Of a DNA stretch of 64,000 bases, positions 21,800 through 33,367 are shown piece by piece. The notes below the pieces were generated by a model, which ran no database searches, was not told the DNA's origin, and worked only from the letters and a program-made list of their open reading frames with translations. Position 1 is the first letter of the stretch. Each line of letters begins with the position of its first letter. Source of the DNA: Blasia pusilla (lineage: Eukaryota; Marchantiophyta; Marchantiopsida; Blasiales); the NCBI GenBank assembly GCA_050084515.1, contig CM114272.1, positions 15,996,001-16,060,000 on the forward strand, in the 5' to 3' direction. A program made the translations under genes and the position numbers.

Positions 21800-24700
21800 A
21801 GTCCCCAGATGTCTTCCAAAAGAGGCGGCCGCAGCTTCCCGGCCCGACCAATAGCTGCACCGCAATTTGACACGACGTGAGGGGCAATTGGTGATCGAGC
21901 TTTTAATTCACACCCGGCACGTCGTGCTCTCTCGCCTACATTGCCGCAGTTTGTTCTCCTCGCCACGGCAACTGTAGACTGGCCCGCCTGCCATACACTT
22001 CTCTTCGCGAGCTCCAGAGATCGGGGTTCTATCCGAAACACTCCAACTTGTCAGACAGACCCCAGATATTCTCTGCAGGTCTCCAAAAGGAGCCCATCGC
22101 GAGCATGAATCCGTCTCGCTCTTTCCTCGCGGAGCGCTTCCCGAGGCTCCGTCCGCAGCCAACCCCAATTTCAGCTGCGAACCTTGAATCTTCCGGCCAT
22201 GGCCCCACTGCTGTCCGCTTTCGCAGGTCCGCCGATATTGATCGTAGCGCGACCAGAAACGCGCCGCTCCAAGAGTGAGGGGGGAGTTGTCCTGATCACG
22301 CCGCCTTCCGATTTACACGGAGCAATTTTCTCGCTGGATTCGAACCAAGCTCCCGACTCAGGATTCCAGTCATTCCGGTGGATGTATACGTACGGGGATC
22401 TTCAAGAAATTGAGCGAGTACATATTCCATCTGTATTGGAATTCGGACAGTTACTGTGAGAAAAGGCGAGAGCGTTGACTCAGGGACTCTTCATGACCTG
22501 AGACCCCGTCAGGTCTGGACACGTATCCTTGGGCCTTACTCTTTGCGGGGGAAGCGCCAATGGCGATCGAATGCTGCTCCTCTCAAGTCAACTCGAGGAA
22601 TTATCTTCGAGAGAGATCACCCGATCGAGGTATCCGTCTCCATCAGGCGTACATTGTCAAGAGTCGCGGTACGCGAGCTCGCGGAGTATTGTGCTCGTAA
22701 GATCGCCTGCAGCCCCTTCGACATCGATCCAGTCGGGCTCGGTAAATCACTCTAACGACCCAAGATCCTTCCATCTAACGAGATGAACCGGCCTGCCGTG
22801 CTACAAACTACGGCCGCGTGTACGATCCCATCCACGCAGTCATTTCTCTCAAGTGACGCTCATTCGGCGGCGAATGGTTCCAGTGTACTTCCTTACGCAT
22901 ACTTAGCCATCTTATCGCTCGCGATTTCCCGGTCCGTGTCTTCATTGGCTTGTCTTATCCCTGAGCGAGCAGGGAAATTGAAAACTCTATCTAGATTCGG
23001 GTGTCGATACTATCCAGACCGATCGCTTTGATCCAGAACTCGGAGGCGTGTACTCAGATCGTCGACTTAGCAGCTATTCTTCCGGTGCACCCTAGTGAAT
23101 CTTTATCCAACTGGTTGATGCTCGAAGTGCTCATGATTCGACCTCGAAGTCCTCAACACTATCTATAGCGCAGGGATTGCATCCCATGAGAATTTCCCAC
23201 GCTGCGAGCTTCTCTTCTGCCCGGGAGTGGTGAGGGTTCGAACGCTACGCATCTAAATTAAAAGATTATGTACGTACATCAATTTTCGCTGCACGTACGG
23301 TTTGTTGTTAGCTGCCTGGGCACTCATGGCAGCGCACACCAATCATTCGTGGTTTCTTTATCCGTGAAGCGTTCCTCACCGGCGTCAGAATTGCGAAGGG
23401 TATGGCTTTCGAAGCGATGCAGTGCTCCCGGAGATCAATTAATTGTAAACTTGAATCGCAATTGCGTGGGCACGAGACTCGGTGCTCATTGGCATGCGGA
23501 GCTACTAAGTAGCGCCATACCGTCTCATCAATCGTCCATGGAAATGAGTGAACTGGAACTGGCCTCGGAGCTAGGGCTGCAGCGGTCTTGAAGCTCACAA
23601 ATTTTCTCGTTCTACTCGCCTTTCCCCAGACCCGGTCCCTATTACTCATTCTTCCACTGGATGCGTACGGGTTTTCGAGATATTCATTCCGATGAGCATT
23701 AGATCCACAGAATGCTACGCGATACGTGTTTTGCTCCGGAATGGAGTCTGAATCGAGGGCCAAGACTCGTTAATTTAGCTGCTCCCGCGCGCGCGGGTGC
23801 TGTGGATGGATTTTCACACTTCCCTATGCTGGAATGAAATCATACGAAGGGATTGCGATGACGCGAACAGTTTTCCAGCCTTCGTCGATCTTTCTTTCTT
23901 CCTCGCAAGCAGAGCGATGGCGAGTGCCGGGCCTCCACCTGTAGTGAGTGTCGACCCTGCCTGAACATTGTCAACGATCCACATCCCGAGCGACGTGCCA
24001 ACCGTCATCCTGCGAGGATTGGGTTGTGTAGTGCCTTCACAGAAAAGAGCGTCAAGAGATGCCTTGCGAGTTGTGTTTGCTACAGAGACTGCGACCACGC
24101 ATACGCTGGGTCTCGACCGATGTGTACGTATAATCATAATCAGCGTTTGGCTGCTGCAGAAAATGCCTATGACATCCATCCTTTATCGACGATGGGGAGA
24201 TCGCGCATCGTTCCGGATTCCGATCGGAAATTCGCGACTCCCTCGGTTAGGTCAACCACACATGCACCTACTGCTGCTCCTGCGAGTGTCTTCCAATCAT
24301 GGCGAGCTTGTCTCCTCCATGTGGGGCAAGAAAAGAATTGTGCTCGCGATGCTGTTCGATATTCGAACATCTCTCTGTACGGCCTCACCCGTCGAGTTGA
24401 GCTGCCTATTCGCGTGCAGATCGATGGAAGCTTTGGTTTTGTGTATACATGTGTGTGTGTGTGTTTGTATGACGTGAATGAGGCCGTTGATCAATCTGTT
24501 TCTTCTAACGGTGGCTTGTTGATCTCAAAAGTGAACGAATAAGCGAGCGCGCAGGAGAGGATGCACACACACACGCGGAGAATTAGACTAGATTAAGAGC
24601 CGAATCGGACCGACCGCCTAGTGGCCGTGCCCCATCCGAGAATCTCTCCGAACTACAACGAGCACGAGTTCCTGTTTCAAAAACACAATCCTTCGGCCGC

Positions 24701-25600
24701 GAACACGAATCACATGTCGCCGGCATACCTCGGGATACTCGATCCCCTTCCCTCTACTTGCCCTTCGATCGAATCCTCTCGCGCTCCACGACCAACGGGC
24801 GACGACGGGACGGCTTCCTCCACATTCTACGCCCGTCCCTTTTAGCATGTGATATCGCGGCCGCTCCTGATCTATACTATAAAGGGCAGTCTTTACTAAA
24901 CGGTAACGCTTTTCTCCTTCGCGTGTGTTCGTTTTTCGAGTGTTCGTCTTCTACGCCCTTTAGGCCTTCGATATTGGGGCCTTCTGTCCTCTCGGAGGGC
25001 CTATTTCGGGGAGAGGGAAATGGATAAAATCTCAACACGGGAGACGGGAACGGTATTAAAGTAGCAGCTTAAACTGGATATTGATCATTTCCGACTTCCA
25101 AAAGTGGAGAGAGGGGCCCAACTTCGAAAATGGGAGGACTAAAACTCTAATCTATGCAAGGTCGACCGACCGGTCCTCCATATTAGCGAACGCCACTTAT
25201 TATGCAGGAGTCGCTCCACCAGTGCGTCGTCATGTCGTTGAGAAAGGAGACGAGGACATGGGAAGAATCCGACTCCTAAAACTTGAAGGAACGCGATCGC
25301 ACGAATCGAAGAATGAATGCCCAAGAGAAAGCACGTTCCTTGTCGCTGCCATTATTCACCCTCATTTTAACCACTTGCAACGTGTGTATCCAACATTAAT
25401 CCCCTCGCTAATCCCACTTGACGGTTTCCATTTTGTGCAGGAGTTCATCATTGCTAAGTCTTTGGCCAAGTTGAGGACTTACCTTGGGAGTGCTTATTCA
25501 TCCACGATCACCCACTATCGCATCTAACTGAATCGGGAGTCGGGGGGATTTCGGCTCTAAAGCTCGACAACCACTAATCCCCCACGATTAGCACACTAAT
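21800..25600. other. moderate-GC region without a recognised gene
   Basis: Open frames up to 172 codons occur on both strands and overlap one another, and none matches a family I know. A TATA-like box (ctataaaggg) at about 24885 precedes a plus-strand frame at 25081-25527 (148 codons), which I cannot identify. A short (TG)n tract lies at about 24451-24465. The region may hold an unrecognised transcript, but the sequence alone does not show it. Confidence 0.3.
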
Positions 25601-26460
25601 CAATCTCGAGATCTCGGTCTTCTCTGAGTCTAGGGATGGGAGTACCCATGTTTACATCCGACTTGACTTCTCTTACGGCACTTCAACGGGATCCAACCGA
25701 TGGAGGCATCCAGATATTATCTCACATCTTTCAAATTCCAAATTTCATTTAATACTACAATAGAAAAGTCTTTATAACTTAAGTGTTGGTTTACGTATTC
25801 CCGTTCATCTTCCGTTTGGCCATTTTATTCTTTATTTTCAGTTTCAGTGACATGTAGTCTACGAACCTCGCATGTGGGAAGAATATTTTCGGTTGTTTAT
25901 TCCTCTTGTACTAAATATCTGGGAGAGAATCAGGTTCCACTCTAGCCAAATTAAGACTTGGTTTTATTATGTTTTGTTATGAGAATCCATCCTAAAAAAT
26001 TCACTCAATGTACTAGAATGAAATGTTATTGAAACCGGGTCTATGCTTATAACATAATACGAGAGCCTTTTCGGATCATGCCATCATTTTAATCCGTGTT
26101 AAAATTCAAAACCAACTTCTTTTTTAAAGCTAAATCCTATTCATTTGTAGTACTTTTTATTCGAATAGAATTTTGAAACTTTTCGAATTTTTAATTTATC
26201 ATTCAAGAGTAATATAGATACGAAATGTTATCGTTAAGCGAAAGTGGATGCCTCTCATTTCGTCAAAAGAAAATCTATGCTGAGAAAAAAATTCCTTTAT
26301 TTGATTGATTTCGTGATATTCTCTACTTTGCAACCCTAAATCAAAAGCTAGCCCACCAAATTTCCAAATGCGCAAAACGAAATAGAATCAATCAATGACT
26401 TTATTCACCTTTCACTCGGCCTTGTGATTTTGACCTTTTGATATTGTTTTGGCTTCCAAA
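25600..26460. other. AT-rich stretch, nothing recognised
   Basis: Composition drops sharply to AT-rich at about 25.7 kb, and no open frame above 60 codons, RNA gene or repeat array was found. It marks the edge of the gene island. Confidence 0.4.
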
Positions 26461-27026
26461 CCAAGGTTGCATGTGGACAAATTTTGTGTTCTCAGACATG
26501 ACTATGTCCAAGGTTGCACAAAAATGGACAAGTCGGTCCATGAGACGGACATGTCGACTGACATACCCGGCCCGCATCCGAGCCCGCACTCGAGCCTGTT
26601 TGGAGCCTGCCCAGAGCCCGCACCCATTGCGCAGCCCACAGCCTGGTCGAGCCGCGGGTTTGGGGCCCGCATGGCGAGCTCAGTTTGGGTTGGGGGCGGG
26701 CTTGAATCTCGAGGCTTGCACGGCAGGGCCCGCATGGCGAGCTTTGGGCCCACACAATTTGGTCCAACAGACCAATTTTTGCAGGCTCGGTGCAGGCTCG
26801 AGGTCCGCACGGCGGGCTGGGCACGGGCTCGAGCCCACCCTAGCCCGTCATCCGAGCCCCGTACCGGTGAGCCCGCACCGCGCCCGGGCTACGGGCCACA
26901 CAACGGGTTTAGGCTTGGATGCGGGCTCGGGTACGGGCCACAAGTACCCATGCCCGCACAGACATGTCCATCCATAGAATAGACATGTCCGAGGACACGG
27001 ACTTTGTCCATGTGCAACCTTGTCCA
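26461..27026. mobile_element. small terminal-inverted-repeat element, GC-rich core
   Basis: The left end ccaaggttgcatgtggac (from 26461) is mirrored by the right end gtccatgtgcaaccttg (ending about 27023). The inverted match extends about 40 bp, through the agacatg/catgtc blocks. The core (26570-26950) is rich in gcccg, cgggc and gggccc motifs in both orientations. The apparent 170-codon overlapping ORFs inside are by-products of this repetitive core. It looks like a non-autonomous DNA transposon. I could not identify a target-site duplication. Confidence 0.55.
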
Positions 27027-27300
27027 TGTCCGTGGACTTACGTCCGTCCCATGAAAGGACTTATCTATGTGGGCCCCACCCCCCGTTTTTTCTCATCCCC
27101 TTCCATGTTGCGCACTTTCTGGTTGCTTCCTTTCTCCACCTCTACTCCCTCCCCCCTTATTCCCTCGCCCACCCTTGTCTTGCCTTCCACCATGAGCTAT
27201 AAGTGTGGGCCCCACCTCTTGCAATCCATGTCTGTGGGCAAGTCCACACTTGCCCATCCATGTCCATCCTTGGTACGAGTTTTTCTATTTTGTCCAACCA
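27000..27300 (+). mobile_element. about 300-bp MITE-like repeat, copy A
   Basis: The segment begins with a block of tccatgtcc palindromes, passes through gggccccac and a pyrimidine-rich middle, then ccttcca(c/t)(c/t)atg and gtgtgg, and ends with wtgtccaaccatg. The same order of blocks is found on the opposite strand at 41210-41545. It overlaps the right end of the TIR element at 26461-27026, so the two may be nested or share termini. No transposase is encoded. Confidence 0.5.
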
Positions 27301-28385
27301 TGTTCAAAACCTACCTTTCAATCTCTCCAAGGGGACTTTTCATCGGAAAGTCAAATTCTTCTCTTCCGAACTCCTCTCTTTCTCTCCTTGGAAATCTCAT
27401 ACTTGCCAAAAGCCCATGTAGGATACTTCACTCTTCAAAGTTTTGATACCATATAGAAACAACTAACAATGCAATAACTACATTGTCATATATATAAGCA
27501 TGCAACGAAGATAATTAGCTTGCATAAACATGCATGAAGTATAAGAACATGCATATGGAGAATTAAAGAGCCTCATGCCTCTCTTATTACATCATAGCCT
27601 CCCTCTTTATAAAATTTTAGGTGGGGATAATAAATGCTTGCCGTATAATCCACACAAAGCTTATCATGTTATCATAGATAAATACATGTGCAAATAATTA
27701 ACCTAAATGTATGTTTGTTATCAATGTAGTCTAGTACATTGATATTAAAAGTTAGAGGTCAAAAAGTGACATATAACTTTACATATTAATGTGCTATACT
27801 ATATTGATTCTATAATTACAAATAACTTTAAATATCAATCTACTATATTTCGTAGATTTTTCATGGACATTAACTTTGAATATCAATGTACTAAACACAC
27901 GTGTTAGGATCAACCAAGGGTTATGCAAACATTGGAATAAAGGGAGAGGATCCAATTGCAAAATCTAGCCCCAAACATTATGCATTCATCAATTTGAGCT
28001 CTCCAATAGAAAATTGTTAACTTCTTATTTTGCAGAGTAAAGAGCTAGGTATTCATTCTCCTTTTTTTTAGCTTCTGCTTATCTTAAGTGGAACTCTAGG
28101 AATTAAACATATCTTTTTTTGTAAAGAGCATGGAATCTAGATTACGATGACCATCTAATTATAGGAAGTAGAGAGGAAATGGATTAAGGACTAAAAATAG
28201 TGATTCAAATGTAGGATAACATATGAATTATAACCCCTCTTATCTCTTAATCCTGAAGAGGTTGATGAGGGGTTGGAAGTCATCATTTATGTTTGGGTTG
28301 AGGACTCTCAGTAGTGGCCCAAAGTTGGGATGGTTTAGGAATTTAAAGCCATAGGAGAACCCCCAAAAATCTATAGAAGGAGGGA

Positions 28386-28437
<52 letters not shown>

Positions 28438-30200
28438 AGGAGTTAATTACCTTTCTATATTTTACAAATTTTTGGTTTCGATCTTTGATACTCGATCAAA
28501 ATGCACTTCGAGAAATTCAACTTAGAACTTTGACAAAGTTAAGAAATAGGAGGGGATTGATCCACTCTTGAGATTAAGCCAACAAGAGGAATTATGTAGA
28601 AAAAACATGACTTGTGATATCAAAAATAAGTCCTACAATGATATCCTAATTCTTAATGGTAGAGGGATAATGTCAAATGTCTATCTTTTAGATACAAAAG
28701 GAAGATTCTAATTATGAGTAGTAAAAAATGGTACATATGAAAAAATTGTATTCATTGATAAGATAAATCTCAAATTTTCCACGATTAATTAATAATAAAC
28801 TATTTTTAGTTTGGATATCTCTTCGACCACATGCTTAACATATCATGCATGTCACTATGCACAGAATCTTGATGTACTTTATCTTCTATAAGGGGATTTT
28901 ACTTTTTCTTCTTTACCAATGAAATCTTTGTAAGATAAAAGCTTCTCAATGAGATGATCATACGAAGTCATATTTGATAATATCCCTTGCTTATGTTAAT
29001 ATGTGAAGGAGAATAAAATCATATTATAAGGTATATGCAATTTTCCCCACCTCTGTTACAACTTATATGACTTGATTATAAATCATTCCTAAATATCTTG
29101 TATGATACTTGCAACCAACTTGCAAGAAAATAAAAGTAGCAGTATTTCGAGTCAAAGATGCTAGTTATTTTCAATTAATTAAATTCTCATATTCACAAAA
29201 GAACTTACTCTCACACGAATATACTTCCACACAACTTACTTCAAGATCTTGACTAAAAATTTGTTCACAACCAAAATGCAATCCCTAGTAGTCCATCTAA
29301 TATTACATAAAACCTCTCTTGATGGGAAAATTCAATCTTGAGCCTATAAAGATACCCCATTTGGCTCCATAAATACTTAAGTATTTATTAGCATTTTAAG
29401 CATCTTCTTCTCCTAGACTTATCTTCTCTTTGCAAAATATAGATAAATAATTTTTTCAACCGTGCATATGTCTACACTTTATACTTACATAAATGAGTAT
29501 TGAAACCTAGCATAATTTATTAAACTACTTTAATAAAATGGAAATTAAATGATATTTTCCATTTTTAAATAATTTTGTGGGAATTTCCTGCCATCAAAAT
29601 AAAGTGGACAGATTAAAGTAGTCTTATAGCTTAGATTCCATAGTAGTTTTCTTAAAACTAAAAATTCATGAGGATTACTTGCTAAGTTAAGTCATTTTTT
29701 CTATATTTCACTATTAGATTCAAATCAACATATCAAAAATTTAAAATAGGGATAGATGGATTTATTTAAATGGAATAAAGTTCAGAATATTTCGATTTTA
29801 TTTAAATAATTTTTGGAGAATAATTTTGGCTAGTGTATTAATAAAAAATAGTAATTTAAAGAAGGAAGTTTGAAAAGTGATTATGATTGAAATTTTAATC
29901 AATTTTTAAAGGTTGTACATTAAAAAAGTCAAATATTAAGATCTTATGAGTATTTGGACATAGAATCATTACCATTCAATTTGAGAAAAGCAACTTTCTC
30001 TTTTTGAATGATTCCATTTTATTTTACGTAATTTGAGCATCCTTCATTTTCTTGGTTTATTTGACACATTTTATCATTATAATTGGGCATGGGAGTAGGT
30101 TATGCTTCTTTTTTCTTTCTTTCTTTTCTATTACTAATTAAAATAAAAAATAAAGATTCCTTGGGTAAAATTTCACATGAATAATATTGGATTTTAGTCC
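27300..30200. other. AT-rich intergenic region
   Basis: No ORF with a recognisable domain. It contains a (CT)n microsatellite at 28389-28432 and otherwise low-complexity AT-rich DNA. The gypsy element probably ends somewhere between 30.0 and 30.3 kb, but I did not find its 3' LTR. Confidence 0.5.
28389..28432 (+). repeat. (CT)n microsatellite, about 22 units
   Basis: An uninterrupted run of ct dinucleotides lies in AT-rich intergenic DNA. Uninterrupted runs of this length are usually polymorphic. Confidence 0.97.
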
Positions 30201-30314
30201 ATGAAGATTCTCATTTTTTATACTTCTGAATCAGAAGGCCGGGTGCTAGGTTGCCCCATCGTTAGTCGCACATCTGTAATCCATAACATGCAAAGATCAA
30301 GTCATCTACCCCTC

Positions 30315-30479
30315 CTAAGTACATCGAGGACAAACCCACCTTTCAGTAGGAACAACATCCATACGTGGAGTCAAACACATCATGTGCCAACCCCTATAAC
30401 ATCGATCACACACCAACATACGGGCTGCGTTACCAGCAGACCCACATAACATACACCTCAAGCTAGCACGTATCATGGC
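30315..30479 (-). pseudogene. PHD finger at the C-terminus of the gypsy polyprotein
   Basis: After the integrase tail and a single TAA stop (30480-30482), the same frame continues for 54 codons to a TAG at 30315-30317. It encodes a complete C4HC3 zinc finger: C-X2-C (CMLC), X11, C-X2-C (CDRC), X4, H, X2, C (HMMC), X14, C-X2-C (CPRC). It has the typical WHMMCL and RWVCPRC motifs, including the Trp two residues before the last Cys pair. PHD fingers read histone H3 tails, often methylated Lys4. In this position it would replace the chromodomain that many gypsy integrases carry to steer integration. The TAA is most simply a Gln codon changed by one transition. The spacing matches the PHD signature exactly. 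Confidence 0.85.
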
Positions 30480-30739
30480 TTAGCTTGGGTCAATAGTACC
30501 ATCCACATTTGGAAGATGACATGGCGCACAATTACGCACATGATCCTTCCAAAAAACTCCATCACGACCCTCCAACATGAGAACTCCAGAAGCTAACACC
30601 TCGCGCACTTGTAAAATAGTGCGGGCTGCCGTCACATCCAACGTTGTCGGTGCAATCTGCTGCAAATAGACATAGTCCCCCATATGGAACCTACGAATCG
30701 ATGGTCGATAACCTCCACCCCGAATGGTTACATACCGAA
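30480..30739 (-). pseudogene. integrase C-terminal domain, after the frameshift
   Basis: In a new frame the integrase tail continues with IRGGGYRPSIRRFHMGDYVYL, then ILQVREVLASGVLMLEGRDG and HVRNCAPCHLP. This is the SH3-like DNA-binding region typical of gypsy integrase tails, followed by an extra Cys pair (CAPC). The frame change relative to the upstream integrase is explained by a 31-bp tandem duplication just upstream. The frame ends at the TAA that precedes the PHD finger. Confidence 0.75.
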
Positions 30740-32436
30740 AGAACTCTGCCCGTTGGCATAACTCTCCGGAAGAACTCTGCCCGTTGAGAACACACTCTCA
30801 TCCACATCTCTGGGTCATCAAGGTTCACCACCTCACTAGACTCCCGACGAATTGGTGCTGGCAAGTTTGGATCTCGGCCGTATAACAGAAAATAAGGTGA
30901 GAAGGAAGCCAAGGATGCTTGGCCACTGAACCTATACCCCATGGCTAACCATGGCAACTGAATATCCCAGTCTCCAAGATGCCCCTTCTGTAGGCCATAC
31001 TTGCGCAATGCCCTCTTCACCGTATGAACCACACGCTCAGCCAAACCATCCGCCTCTCGATGATCTCGAGACGTGGTCCGATGATCAATCAACGCCTTGT
31101 CACACAACACCTGAAACTCACTTTGAAACTTTGTACCCTGGTCCGTCAGCACTTCAGCTGGTGCACCAAAATGACTAAGCACTCTATCAAGAAACGCATA
31201 CACCGTTCCCTCACTTGCCTTGTCAGGTAATGCCACCAACTCAATCCACTTGGAGAAGTGCTCCACCATCGCCAACACATATCGATGATGTCGTACAATC
31301 AACGGTAACGGTTCCGCAAAATCCACACTCCAACGGTAATCCAACCCCATAAAAGGCAAGGGGTGTAACTGTGGTGTAGGGGCATTGAATGATGCCCTCA
31401 CCCGGTCACAAACCATACAACGTGACACCAACAGCTGCACCTGAGTATGCATGCCACGCCACCAATACTGACCAAGGAGTAAGCTATACGTACGCTTTAC
31501 CCCAAAATGTCCCAACTCCTCATGGGCATGTCGCACAATGCGCTCTCTCTGAGCCAAATGCGGCACTACTCGTACTCTACCATCCTCCCACACACGGAGA
31601 ATATTTGTTCCCTCCAATCGATACCTCTTAGCACGTTGAAGAACACGGTCTCGCTCCTTGGCACTCACTATGCCTGGCACCCTACTGATCCGTAGGAACT
31701 CCAACACCAACGCATCATCATGAATATCACGCTGATCCGTACCACCATCTCCAACCTTAGGATCTGAAGGCTGGCCATCTACCCTCTGACTAAAGTAAGA
31801 TGTCATGTGGTCCTCCATACTAGAGTCCACCCCTAACCAGCATAAAAAGGCAGATGCATGCCAACCTGGCACCATCTCCTCATCAACCTCGCCATACCAT
31901 CTAGCCCTAGTTGCATCCTCTTGGCTAGTACATGGGTTCCTACTCAACCCATCAGCATCAAGGTTGGCAACTCTAAGTCTATGTACCACCTGGAAGTCAT
32001 ACTCCTGTAAGATAAGAGCCCACCGTGCAAGCTTCCCTGTAAGCTTGTCAGACTCCATCAACCATTTGAGCGGCTGGTGATCAGTAACAAGGGTAAACTG
32101 TGTGCCAAAAAAGTAACACCTAATGTGTGCCACAGCCCACACTACTGCCAAGAACTCGCTCTCATATGAACTATAGCGTGACTTCGCTGCATTATTCGAA
32201 CGACTTGCATAGGCCACCACAAACTCCATGTGCTCATCATCATGTTGTGTCAACATCGCTCCAAGTCCCAACCTACTCCAATCAGTGTGTAACTGAAATG
32301 GGCACCCTCTGATAGGTCCCCTCAAGATAGGCGCCGCCACCAACTGGGCCTTGAACTCCACAAAAGCTCTCTCCTGATCATCTCCCCAGTGCCACTCTTG
32401 ATCTGATTTCAGAAATTGGTTCAAAGGCTTTGCCAT
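30691..32436 (-). pseudogene. gypsy RNase H and integrase
   Basis: An uninterrupted 580-codon frame. RNase H comes first (FQLHTDWSRLGLGAMLTQ, YSSYESEFLAVVWAV, TDHQPLKWL). Integrase follows: the HHCC zinc domain (HAHEELGHFGVKRTY ending CMVCDR) and the DDE core with SVDFAEPLPL, VLTDQGTKFQS and ADGLAERV supplying the two Asp and one Glu. No stops interrupt this part, in contrast to the stop-ridden gag-to-RT part. The frame ends in a nonsense tail caused by the 31-bp duplication at 30739-30786. At its upstream end the RT-RNase H linker has lost about 20 codons (VSK joined to GFSAMAKPLN), with a frame change. Confidence 0.9.
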
Positions 32437-32440
32437 AGCA

Positions 32441-33364
32441 CTAAATCCCTTTACTCACATCTACCGGACGCGGAATAAGTGCAATAGCCTCCACCTTCGC
32501 TTGCTGAACTCCCAAACTACCTGGATAGATCACATGACCCAAGTACTCAACATCCTGATGGAAGAACTTACACTTTCCTGGATGCAAACGTAGACCATGA
32601 GCTTTCAACCGCTCAAACACAATCTGCAAATATATCTGATGCTCCTCCACCGTGTTACTGAACACCAAGATATCGTCAATGTAACACCGAACAAAATCCA
32701 ACCCTACTAGGATCTTGTCCATCATTCTGTGAAACTCGGCGGGTGCATTCTTCAACCCAAAAGGTAAGAATTTCTACTGGTACAAACAATCCTTGCCATG
32801 AGAGTTTACACCCCAAAATATTGTCTTGGCCTTGTCACTCTCTCGAATCGGCAACTGATGATATCCTGCCCGAAGATCCAAAGTACTGAAAATATTTTCC
32901 TGTCCCACCACATCAAAGATCTCCTCAAGTATAGGCATGGCATACCTATCGACCTTGGTCTGCTGATTGATAGGACGGTAATCTTCACACATCCGCCTAT
33001 CCGTGTAGTTGCCACGTACATCCTTTTTAGCAGGCATAACAGTGGTTGATGCATACTCTCCATGCGACAACTCCACTAATCCAGCCTCCAAAAGGTCCAA
33101 CGTCCTACTCTGAATCAGTTCCCTCTCCATATCATTATATTGGTAGGGACGACGGAAGATTGGCGTATCACTAGCCAAATCAATCCGTATACCGGGTCCA
33201 ACCAGAGAACCCAACTCCTTCATGCTAAAGGCAAAACAACTCCTATAAGCACGAAGGAACTGTGTCAAGCGTCGTTTCTCACCTCCCGTAAGCTTGGGCC
33301 CAAGTAATGGCTCCCAAGTCTCCTCCACTGGCACACTAAAGGGAGAGGACGATGCTATTGGCTG
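32441..33364 (-). pseudogene. gypsy reverse transcriptase
   Basis: The segment shows RT fingers and palm in order: IRIDLASDTPIFRRPYQYN, GNYTDRRMCEDYRPINQQT, IFSTLDLRAGYHQLPI, then, after a TAG (32774-32776) in place of Trp in the YQWKFLPFGL-type motif, LKNAPAEFHRMMDKI and CYIDDILVFS at about 32686-32660. The thumb-side GHVIYPGSLGVQQAKV follows. A TAG at 33365-33367 separates it from the methyltransferase in the same frame. Order and YIDD box are typical Ty3/gypsy. Inactive because of the stop and the deletion at its 3' end. Confidence 0.9.
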
Positions 33365-33367
33365 CTA

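Noticed and set aside
19804-21800. Long plus-strand and alternative minus-strand frames over the aspartyl protease.
   Set aside because: Shadows of the protease gene, whose frame alone carries both catalytic motifs.
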